Part shown: piece by piece, positions 1-5,656 of the stretch
How the letters are laid out: each line of letters opens with the position of its first letter
Position numbering within the stretch: position 1 is the stretch's first letter
NCBI GenBank assembly: GCA_030044775.1
Contig: JASICF010000421.1
Location: 1-7,157 of the forward strand
Origin: Candidatus Sulfotelmatobacter sp.
GTDB lineage: Bacteria; Acidobacteriota; Terriglobia; Terriglobales; Acidobacteriaceae
Length of the DNA stretch: 7,157 nt
Reading direction: 5' to 3'
Program-made: the position numbers and the translations under genes
The notes under the pieces: model-generated
The model's input: only the letters and a program-made list of their open reading frames with translations
The model's database searches: none
Told to the model about the DNA's origin: nothing

Positions 1-1414
1 AAGCATTGATCGCGATTCCATACACGCTGTTGGCCGCGTCGAGCATCGCTTCAGCCAGCGTCGGATGCGCGTGGATGGTCCACATTAAGTCCTCGACCGT
101 TGCTTCGAGTTCCATGGCGGCTACGGCTTCGGCGATCAGTTCCGTCGCCTGCGGGCCGATGATGTGGACGCCCAAAATTTCGCCGTAATCGGCGTCGCTG
201 ACGATTTTGATGAAACCTTCGTGCTGGCCGACAATCGAGGCGCGCGAGTTTGCGGTGAAGGGGAACTTGCCAACCTTTACGTTGTATCCGGCTTCGCGGG
301 CGCGAGTCTCGGTAAGGCCTACGCTGCCGATTTCGGGATGGCAGTACGTTGCGCCAGGAATGTGCTCGGGGTTGATCGGCTTGCCCGGTTTGCCAGCGAT
401 TTTTGCGACGGCGCAGATTGCTTCCATAGCTCCAACGTGCGCCAGTTGCGGCGTGCCGAGAACGATGTCGCCGACGGCGTAGATGCCCGGCTCTTCGGTC
501 TGCATCCAGGAATCGGTCTTGATGAACTCGCGCTCCGGCTTGATCTTTGTGCGCTCGAGGCCGATGTTCTGCGTGCGCGGCTTGCGGCCGACGGCGATAA
601 GGATTTTCTCCGCATCGGTTTTTTGCTGCTTGCCTTCAACAGTAATTGTGACGGCGACTCCGGATTTGGTTTTGTCGATTTTGTCCACTTTTGCACTTGT
701 GTGAAAATTAATGCCGCGCTTGCGGAAGACACGTGCAAGTTCTTTCGAGACTTCTTCATCTTCTACCGGCACAAGCCGCGGCAACATTTCGATGATGGTC
801 ACCTCACAATCGAACGAACGGTAGATGGAAGCAAACTCGACGCCTACGGCTCCCGCACCGACAATGACCAATGATTTTGGAATTTCTTTCAGGCTGAGAA
901 TTTCGATGTTAGTGAGGACGCGGTCGTTGGCTTCGAGACCGGGCAACATGCGGGCTTCCGATCCGGTCGCGAGAATGATGTGTTTGGCTTTGATGTGGCT
1001 GGTTTTGTTGTCATTCACCACTTCCACGGTGAAAATGCCATTCTGCGCACCGCCGGTGAGCTTGCCAAAGCCGCGGATGGTCTCGACCTTGTTTTTCTTC
1101 ATCAGGAATTCGAGGCCTTTGGCATGCTTGGCGACGATTTTCTGCTTGCGGTCTTGAATGGCGGGCCAGTTCAGCTTTCGGGCTTCAACGCCTTCGATGC
1201 CGAATTCCTTGGCTTCTTTTAGATGGTCCCAAAGTTCGGCGTTAAACAGCAGAGCCTTGGTTGGAATGCAGCCGACATGCAGGCAGGTGCCACCGAGAAC
1301 GTTGTCTTTTTCGATCAGCGCGGTTTTAAGGCCCCATTGGCCGGCGCGAATGGCGGCGGTGTATCCGGCAGGGCCGCTGCCGATGATGGCGACGTCATAG
1401 GTGGTTTCGGGCAA
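1..1414 (-). CDS. lpdA: Dihydrolipoamide dehydrogenase (E3), 3' end at window edge
   Basis: Flavoprotein disulfide reductase that reoxidises the lipoyl arms of pyruvate, 2-oxoglutarate or branched-chain dehydrogenase complexes, or of the glycine cleavage system, reducing NAD+ in the cytoplasm. The 471 codons inside the window form one uninterrupted frame. Visible motifs: FAD-binding GSGPAG at residues 12-17; redox disulfide GGTCLHVGC with Cys44 and Cys49 (the family more usually has GGTCLNVGC); NAD-binding GAGAVG at 186-191; second FAD motif YAVGD at 312-316; C-terminal catalytic His450-Glu455 in HPTLAE. The family is usually about 465-475 residues, and the base after codon 471 is T, so the stop is probably just outside the window. 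The start is TTG at 1414: no ATG or GTG follows the upstream in-frame stop, and GGAG lies 7 nt before the TTG. No E1 or E2 gene is adjacent, so which complex it serves cannot be told. Confidence 0.95.
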   Translation of the reverse strand, partial: MPETTYDVAIIGSGPAGYTAAIRAGQWGLKTALIEKDNVLGGTCLHVGCIPTKALLFNAELWDHLKEAKEFGIEGVEARKLNWPAIQDRKQKIVAKHAKGLEFLMKKNKVETIRGFGKLTGGAQNGIFTVEVVNDNKTSHIKAKHIILATGSEARMLPGLEANDRVLTNIEILSLKEIPKSLVIVGAGAVGVEFASIYRSFDCEVTIIEMLPRLVPVEDEEVSKELARVFRKRGINFHTSAKVDKIDKTKSGVAVTITVEGKQQKTDAEKILIAVGRKPRTQNIGLERTKIKPEREFIKTDSWMQTEEPGIYAVGDIVLGTPQLAHVGAMEAICAVAKIAGKPGKPINPEHIPGATYCHPEIGSVGLTETRAREAGYNVKVGKFPFTANSRASIVGQHEGFIKIVSDADYGEILGVHIIGPQATELIAEAVAAMELEATVEDLMWTIHAHPTLAEAMLDAANSVYGIAINA

Positions 1415-1421
1415 GCTGGTG

Positions 1422-1425
1422 CTCC
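1422..1425 (-). promoter_or_regulatory. Ribosome binding site for lpdA (GGAG)
   Basis: GGAG on the minus strand, 7 nt upstream of the TTG codon. It decides the unusual TTG start, because the reading frame has no ATG or GTG between the preceding in-frame TAG and this point. Confidence 0.6.
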
Positions 1426-1435
1426 GTTTCTTGGT

Positions 1436-1455
1436 TAGAACCCGCTGCGGTTCTA
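1436..1455. repeat. 7-bp inverted repeat in the lpdA leader
   Basis: TAGAACC and GGTTCTA form a perfect 7-bp inverted repeat around a 6-nt spacer (arms 1436-1442 and 1449-1455). It ends about 21 bp upstream of the lpdA start and lies in its presumed 5' untranslated region. It could be an operator for a dimeric regulator or an RNA hairpin just upstream of the ribosome binding site. No known regulator site is recognised. Confidence 0.45.
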
Positions 1456-1516
1456 TAGATCTCCTACAGGGTGCCTATGCGCTCTAACAGTACAGATGAG
1501 GATGGGCAAAGGTTTG

Positions 1517-1545
1517 ATTCTAGAACAGGGCTGAGCTGCGGTAAA
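1517..1545 (-). promoter_or_regulatory. Candidate sigma70 promoter for lpdA
   Basis: On the minus strand, TTTACC (-35, 1545-1540) and TAGAAT (-10, 1522-1517) are separated by exactly 17 bp. Four and five bases respectively match the consensus. Transcription would begin near 1510, giving a leader of about 95 nt that includes the 1436-1455 palindrome. The position downstream of the rpsA terminator-like hairpin fits independent transcription of lpdA. This is a sequence match only. Confidence 0.4.
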
Positions 1546-1586
1546 CCAGGAGGCGTAAGTGTGGTTTGTTCTGTGGCAGAGGATAG

Positions 1587-1646
1587 GGATCCTTCGACTG
1601 CGAAAAGCCCCGCAAGTGCGAGGCTTTTTCTTCGCTCAGGATGACA
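1587..1646. repeat. REP-like interspersed palindromic element
   Basis: The minus strand reads TCATCCTGAGCGAAG, then a hairpin core, then GTCGAAGGATCCC. These two flanks form an outer imperfect inverted repeat (ATCCT/AGGAT) around the inner stem described separately. I recall this motif as a common non-coding interspersed repeat in soil Acidobacteriota and some other genomes, where its spurious translations (such as CHPER...FAVEGSL and VILSE...KDP) appear as false hypothetical proteins. Both spurious peptides can be read here on the minus strand, so open frames across this segment should not be called genes. The copy lies in the 251-bp gap between rpsA and lpdA; no second copy is in the window. 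Confidence 0.65.
1603..1628 (-). terminator. Terminator-like hairpin downstream of rpsA
   Basis: AAAAGCC (1603-1609) pairs with GGCTTTT (1622-1628) and CGCA (1611-1614) with TGCG (1617-1620), with a single C/A mismatch between the two stem segments. On the minus strand the hairpin lies 37-63 nt beyond the rpsA stop and ends in a short T run, as expected of an intrinsic terminator. It is the core of the REP-like element, so termination may be a secondary property. Confidence 0.5.
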
Positions 1647-1665
1647 CTTTCGAGGGAACGCGACC

Positions 1666-3513
1666 TCAGTTTCCTTCGTTGCTGGCGCGCTTCCAGTTGA
1701 TGAGTTCTCCAATGGTCGAGCTGGTGCTTGAGACCGGTTGTTTGTAGGCTTCCACCTCGGAGCGTGAAGCTTCTTCGCCGACTGCTCGAATGCTGAGCCC
1801 GACTTTCTTTTCTTCCGGGCTCATCTTGATGATCTTGAAATCGTGTTCCATGCCGGGCTCGAGGTGCATGGGCTGGCCATTGCCGTCGACGGCTTCCGAC
1901 TTGTGACATAGGCCTTCGACGCCCTCGGCGATCTCAACGAACGCCCCGAACGCGGCCACGCGCAGGACTTTCCCGCGAACCACGTCGCCGATGTGGTGTG
2001 CCGAAAAGAAGGTTTCCCAAACGTCGGGCTGAAGCTGCTTCACGCCGAGCGATAGCCGCCGCTTATCTGGCTCAATCGCGAGCACCACCGCCTTTACGCG
2101 ATCGCCCTTCTTCAAGACTTCAGAAGGATGCTTCACGCGCTTCGTCCAACTGAGGTTGCTGACGTGAACCAAACCGTCGATGCCATCCTCGATTTCAATG
2201 AAAGCGCCGAAGTCGGTAAGGTTTCGCACACGGCCTTCGACCGTCATGCCTACGGGATACTTGTCGTGCAACGCATCCCAGGGATTCTCCGCTAATTGGC
2301 GCATGCCAAGAGAGATTCGCCGCTCGCCGGGATTCACGTTGAGCACAACGCATTCGACTTGATCGCCCACGTTCACCAGCTTCGAAGGATGCTTCATGCG
2401 TTTCGACCAGGTCATCTCGCTGACGTGAACCAGGCCTTCAATGCCCTGCTCGAGTTCGACGAACGCTCCGTAATCTGTGACGCTGATGACTCGCCCGGAA
2501 ACGTGCGCGCCCACGGGATAGCGCTGATCGGCGTCCAGCCAGGGATCGGGGGTGAGCTGCTTGAAGCCGAGAGAAACACGTTGTTTTTCCTTGTCGTACT
2601 TCAGGACCTTCACCTGAATCTGATCGCCGACATTTACCAGGTCGCGCGGGTGAGTCAGCCGTCCCCATGACATATCGGTGATGTGTAACAAACCGTCGAG
2701 GCCACCCAGATCGACGAATGCGCCATATTCGGTGAGATTCTTTACGACCCCGGTGAGGACCGATCCTTCTTCCAGATGTTCGAGGGTCTTCGACCGCTTC
2801 TCGTTCTGCTCACCTTCCAACAGTTCCTTGCGCGAGACCACGATATTTCCGCGCTTCTTGTTCACCTTGATGATCGTAACTTCAAGGCTTTGACCCTTCA
2901 TGGCATCGAGGTTGCGAACCGGACGCAGGTCCACCTGCGAGCCCGGAAGGAAAGCGCGAGCCCCCAGAACATCGACGGTCAAGCCGCCCTTGGTACGCTC
3001 GATCACTACCGCTTTTACGGGACTCTTTTCGTGATGCGCTTTTTCAATCTCATCCCACGCATGCAGGCGCGCCGCCTTCTGGTGCGAAAGATTGACGTAG
3101 CCCTCTTCGGTCTGTCCTTTCTCCCGCATCACGTCGATCTCATCGCCCGCCTTTACCTTGGCCTTGCCTTCGTGATCGAGAACCTCCGACAACGGCAACA
3201 GTCCTTCCGACTTCGTGCCGATATCCACGACCACATGTGTCGGAGTCAGCTTCAGAACCGTACCTTTGATCACACGGTCTTCGCCGACCGATTCTTCAGT
3301 CTCGGTGGTGAAGTTTTCCAGCGCTGCCGCGAAGTCTTCGACCGGTTTATCGTCTGCGCTGGGGGCGGAGTACGATGTTTGCCCACTGGAACCGCCTGCG
3401 GATGGAGACTGGGTTGCCTCGGAGCCGGCAATTTCGGCCGCTGTGGGCTCAATCTCGGTTGCGACGGCGGAAGTGGAAGGGGAGTCGTGGATGGTATCTT
3501 CGGACAAAGTCAT
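1666..3513 (-). CDS. rpsA: 30S ribosomal protein S1
   Basis: RNA-binding protein of the small ribosomal subunit that captures and unfolds mRNA for initiation, especially on messages with weak Shine-Dalgarno sequences. The 615-residue product has six S1 (OB-fold) repeats at roughly 78-145, 162-230, 248-320, 333-406, 420-493 and 507-577. Repeats 3-5 are most alike and carry the TEYGAFVDL / TDYGAFVEL / TDFGAFIEI strands followed by G(L/I)xGL(L/V)H(I/V)(T/S). Residues 1-75 are a Ser/Ala/Glu/Thr-rich acidic extension not present in the 557-residue E. coli protein. The frame stays open upstream to a TTG at 3666, but ATG 3513 is preferred because the predicted transcription start is near 3673 and the upstream residues show no family character. 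GAGAGG lies only 1 nt from this ATG; see the findings. Confidence 0.96.
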   Translation of the reverse strand: MTLSEDTIHDSPSTSAVATEIEPTAAEIAGSEATQSPSAGGSSGQTSYSAPSADDKPVEDFAAALENFTTETEESVGEDRVIKGTVLKLTPTHVVVDIGTKSEGLLPLSEVLDHEGKAKVKAGDEIDVMREKGQTEEGYVNLSHQKAARLHAWDEIEKAHHEKSPVKAVVIERTKGGLTVDVLGARAFLPGSQVDLRPVRNLDAMKGQSLEVTIIKVNKKRGNIVVSRKELLEGEQNEKRSKTLEHLEEGSVLTGVVKNLTEYGAFVDLGGLDGLLHITDMSWGRLTHPRDLVNVGDQIQVKVLKYDKEKQRVSLGFKQLTPDPWLDADQRYPVGAHVSGRVISVTDYGAFVELEQGIEGLVHVSEMTWSKRMKHPSKLVNVGDQVECVVLNVNPGERRISLGMRQLAENPWDALHDKYPVGMTVEGRVRNLTDFGAFIEIEDGIDGLVHVSNLSWTKRVKHPSEVLKKGDRVKAVVLAIEPDKRRLSLGVKQLQPDVWETFFSAHHIGDVVRGKVLRVAAFGAFVEIAEGVEGLCHKSEAVDGNGQPMHLEPGMEHDFKIIKMSPEEKKVGLSIRAVGEEASRSEVEAYKQPVSSTSSTIGELINWKRASNEGN

Positions 3514-3600
3514 GCCTCTCTGATGAACCTCGCACGTGGGTGCGGCGGATGCGGGACCTGCGCGAGCGGACTGCTGGAGTGAGTCGTTTGGTTGTGGTGG

Positions 3601-3620
3601 GCTCACCCTGGCGAGTGAGC
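3601..3620 (-). repeat. Hairpin in the rpsA leader
   Basis: GCTCAC (3601-3606) and GTGAGC (3615-3620) form a perfect 6-bp stem with an 8-nt loop inside the presumed 5' untranslated region of rpsA, about 90 nt before the start codon. In enterobacteria the rpsA leader folds into hairpins used for autogenous control by S1. Whether this one plays a similar part is inference. Confidence 0.35.
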
Positions 3621-3679
3621 TTGGACAATCCCAGCTGTCGGACGATTTACAGAAACCCGCGTCCAAAGGGAACTCTTCG

Positions 3680-3709
3680 ACTATAGCAACGGCTCACAAA
3701 CAGTGTCAA
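3680..3709 (-). promoter_or_regulatory. Strong sigma70-type promoter for rpsA
   Basis: The minus strand reads TTGACA (3709-3704), an 18-bp spacer, then TATAGT (3685-3680). The -35 is a perfect match and the -10 matches five of six positions. A TG one base before the -10 (TGCTATAGT) makes it an extended -10. Transcription would start near 3673, leaving a leader of about 160 nt before the rpsA ATG at 3513. Strength and position fit a highly expressed ribosomal protein gene. Confidence 0.75.
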
Positions 3710-3757
3710 ACGCCAAATTGCACTCTATTAACGTAGTGTTTCAAGCGAGCTGGCGCG

Positions 3758-3791
3758 CGCGAAAAGCCGAGAAAAGCGGCAGGTTTTCGCG
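3758..3791. repeat. Bulged 12-bp hairpin between rpsA and the HIT gene
   Basis: CGCGAAAA (3758-3765) pairs with TTTTCGCG (3784-3791), and the inner GCCG (3766-3769) pairs with CGGC (3777-3780) around the loop AGAAAAG; an AGG bulge (3781-3783) interrupts one arm. It lies upstream of the -35 of rpsA and of the candidate HIT promoter, in a divergent intergenic region where no gene end needs a terminator. It may be an operator or a transcription-insulating element; no known family is recognised. Confidence 0.45.
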
Positions 3792-3799
3792 GAAATAAC

Positions 3800-3829
3800 T
3801 TCCTCGGTTTTTTCTGGTTCTGCTACCCT
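3800..3829 (+). promoter_or_regulatory. Weak candidate promoter for the HIT gene
   Basis: TTCCTC (3800-3805), an 18-bp spacer, then TACCCT (3824-3829) preceded by TG one base away (TGCTACCCT). Both hexamers are poor matches, but the -10 lies 7 nt from the ATG, so the start point would fall on or next to the first codon. No Shine-Dalgarno is visible before the ATG. Confidence 0.25.
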
Positions 3830-3836
3830 GCCGATC

Positions 3837-4319
3837 ATGGATTATCTCTGGACTCCCTGGCGTTATGCATACGTCTCGACTGCCGAAAAATCGACAGGCT
3901 GCGTTTTCTGTGAAGCTGCGGCCTCGAACGAAGACCAGAAAAACCACATTGTGTATCGCGGCCGGCAGTGCTTCATCATTCTGAACAGGTTTCCCTACAC
4001 GGCCGGTCACGTGATGATTGTGCCCTACGCCCACCTGGACGAACTATGCAAGCTGCCGACGGAAGCGGCCCATGAAATGATCGAGCTTTCGCAACGTATG
4101 GAGGGCGTCTTCCGCGATCTCTATCATCCCGATGGAGTGAATCTGGGCATGAATATTGGGAAAGCGGCCGGAGCGGGCATTGCCGGACACATTCACATGC
4201 ATGTGCTGCCGCGCTGGGTCGCCGATTCGAATTTCGCGACGGTGGTTTGCGAAACGCGGGTTCTGCCCGAGACGCTCGCCGAAACCTGGAAGAAGATCAG
4301 AGAAGCTTTGCAACGTTAA
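3837..4319 (+). CDS. HIT-family nucleotide hydrolase/phosphorylase (Ap4A phosphorylase-like)
   Basis: Histidine-triad protein of 160 residues, expected to cleave the phosphate linkage of dinucleoside polyphosphates or AMP conjugates through a nucleotidyl-histidine intermediate in the cytoplasm. The triad HIHMHVLPRW lies at 118-127, with His120 the expected nucleophile by family analogy. An N-terminal LWTPWR segment (4-9) and a CVFC pair (Cys22, Cys25) resemble the zinc-containing branch that includes mycobacterial Ap4A phosphorylase; the GHVMIVPYAH stretch (57-66) forms the nucleotide-binding strand. The start is supported by the family-like MDYLWTPWRY beginning. It is the only plus-strand gene seen, divergent from rpsA and convergent with the exoribonuclease gene. 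The exact substrate (Ap4A, adenosine phosphoramidates or other) cannot be decided from sequence. Confidence 0.92.
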   Translation: MDYLWTPWRYAYVSTAEKSTGCVFCEAAASNEDQKNHIVYRGRQCFIILNRFPYTAGHVMIVPYAHLDELCKLPTEAAHEMIELSQRMEGVFRDLYHPDGVNLGMNIGKAAGAGIAGHIHMHVLPRWVADSNFATVVCETRVLPETLAETWKKIREALQR

Positions 4320-4331
4320 CCGCTGTCGCAT

Positions 4332-5480
4332 TCACTTTCTCATCCAGCTATCGGGAAACCTGACCTGCACGGGAGCCGCAGCCGCGGTTTCTGCCTCAAC
4401 CTCTAAGCCCGGGGAATTTTCGGCCGTGGTGTCGGATGCGGCCATCGAGCCGTTTGAAGGAGGCGCAGGGGCGGTTGGCGCATCGATATTGCGTTCCGCT
4501 TCCGAGTTGATTTTTGGTTTCAGAAATTTGGCGCTGTCGAGCAGCGGCCGCCCGAGGGACGAGTTGAAGCTCGTCCAGGGGCTCTCCAGATCGGCTTCAC
4601 GCTCGAACTGGGCGCGCATGGCCTCCATTTTTGAGTCGAGATCGTCCAGGTAGTGCAGCATGAGCGCTTCCGGGAACATCGGCAACTTCGGAGATCCGAA
4701 CTCATATTCGCCGTGATGGCTGATGATGAGGTGTTCGATGAGAGTCTTGAGTTCGGTGGGGAAATCCGGAAACAAGGCGAGCTTCGCCTGCAACATTTCC
4801 AGTTCGATGATCATGTGGCCGAGCAACTGCCCGCGCGTGGTGTAGGTGAAGGAGCGGTTATAGGTGAGCTCGTAAATCTTGCCGATGTCATGGAGAAACG
4901 CGCCGGTAAGCAGCAGGTCGCGATTGACCTGCGGGTAATTTTTCACCATCAGATCGCACGATTTAAAAAGTGAAACCACATGATCGAGCAGGCCGCCGAT
5001 ATAAGCGTGATGCAGTGTTTTTGCGGCGGGAGCATTGCGGTACGCGGCGGAAACCTCCGGATCCGACATGAAGGCTTGCACCAGCGCCTTAAGATGCGGG
5101 TCCTGGAACGAAGCAACAAATTCGCCCAGGGTTTGCCAGAGTGCATCGATATTTTTCGTTGTCTTAGGGAGATAATCGGCGAAGTCAATCTCCGATTCGC
5201 CCAGCTTGCGCAGTTTGTGGATGGTGAGCTGAAAGCGGTTCTTGTATTTATTGACCAGGCCTTTGATTTTGAGAAAGTCATCCTGATCGAAGGCTTCGAG
5301 CACTTCCTCCACGTTGTCCCACATCTTGGCTTCAAGCTGCCCGCTGCGGTCGCCGAGCGTCAGGGCGAGATATGGATCTCCGGTTTTCTTGGGCTTGATC
5401 TGTTTCGCAACCACAACAAAGGTCGAGGTTACGACTTTATTCTCGTGGCGAACGCAATCGCTGATGTAGAACTCTTTCAT
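4332..5480 (-). CDS. yhaM: YhaM-like OB-fold/HD-domain 3'-5' exoribonuclease
   Basis: Predicted metal-dependent 3'-5' exonuclease acting on single-stranded RNA (or DNA). The 382-residue protein has an N-terminal OB-fold nucleic-acid-binding domain (about 12-95, with the strand LALTLGDRSGQLEAKMW) and an HD phosphohydrolase domain (about 150-290). Visible HD metal ligands are His157/His158, His167, the His197-Asp198 pair in GAFLHDIGK, His222, His255/His256 in ISHHGEYEFGS, and His276 with Asp279/Asp280. This architecture matches YhaM of Bacillus (about 314 residues). The extra length is an Ala/Pro/Glu-rich tail (about 322-370) ending in VRFPDSWMRK. ATG 5480 has AGG 4 nt upstream. The gene follows the parvulin gene after 155 bp on the same strand and ends 12 bp from the convergent HIT gene. 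Activity is inferred from the family; an HD hydrolase with another substrate is possible. Confidence 0.87.
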   Translation of the reverse strand: MKEFYISDCVRHENKVVTSTFVVVAKQIKPKKTGDPYLALTLGDRSGQLEAKMWDNVEEVLEAFDQDDFLKIKGLVNKYKNRFQLTIHKLRKLGESEIDFADYLPKTTKNIDALWQTLGEFVASFQDPHLKALVQAFMSDPEVSAAYRNAPAAKTLHHAYIGGLLDHVVSLFKSCDLMVKNYPQVNRDLLLTGAFLHDIGKIYELTYNRSFTYTTRGQLLGHMIIELEMLQAKLALFPDFPTELKTLIEHLIISHHGEYEFGSPKLPMFPEALMLHYLDDLDSKMEAMRAQFEREADLESPWTSFNSSLGRPLLDSAKFLKPKINSEAERNIDAPTAPAPPSNGSMAASDTTAENSPGLEVEAETAAAAPVQVRFPDSWMRK

Positions 5481-5589
5481 GTGACCTGAGCCGGCCTGTT
5501 TCTAGGTCGCAGATGGCATGCGGCCGGACGCACGCTTCAGGCCAGTGTAAATCAGAAACCGCACGGAGCGGGCGAAAGGTCGACCAGAG

Positions 5590-5656
5590 AAAAACCTCGG
5601 CCGCGAAAATTAGCGGAAATCCGATGTGGAAGCGATCACAGGATGCCGAGTTTTTT
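5590..5656. repeat. Long-range inverted repeat spanning the parvulin gene stop
   Basis: AAAAACCTCGGC (5590-5601) and GCCGAGTTTTTT (5645-5656) can pair at 11 of 12 positions across 43 nt, bracketing the stop codon at 5636-5638. A smaller CCGC/GCGG stem lies between them on the minus strand, and a T run follows on that strand. This may be a loose transcription terminator or 3'-end structure, but the long loop makes it weak. Confidence 0.25.

Noticed and set aside
164..874. Long plus-strand open frame of 236 codons
   Set aside because: It lies opposite the continuous lpdA frame, which carries all the expected motifs; the plus-strand translation shows no domain character.
1464..1909. Minus-strand open frames in the rpsA/lpdA gap and rpsA 3' end with peptides such as CHPERRKSLALAGLFAVEGSL split across the repeat
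   Set aside because: They translate the REP-like element and the end of rpsA in other frames, a known source of false hypothetical proteins.
2000..3300. Repeated DNA within rpsA considered as a tandem repeat or CRISPR-like array
   Set aside because: The periodicity of about 255-260 bp comes from the homologous S1 protein domains; the nucleotide copies are diverged and lack spacer structure.
2776..3582. Plus-strand open frame of 268 codons opposite rpsA
   Set aside because: It mirrors the S1-coding frame across its repeats and shows no recognisable fold; a GC-rich shadow.
3514..3666. 51-codon upstream extension of the rpsA frame to a TTG
   Set aside because: It begins within a few bases of the predicted transcription start, has no family similarity, and the ATG at 3513 is available.
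4156..4653. Plus-strand open frame running from the HIT gene across into the exoribonuclease gene
   Set aside because: It is out of frame with the HIT gene and antisense to the exoribonuclease gene, with no domain features.
5481..5635. Promoter for the exoribonuclease gene in the 155-bp gap
   Set aside because: A TACACT element is present on the minus strand but has no acceptable -35 at normal spacing, so nothing is called beyond a weak ribosome binding site.
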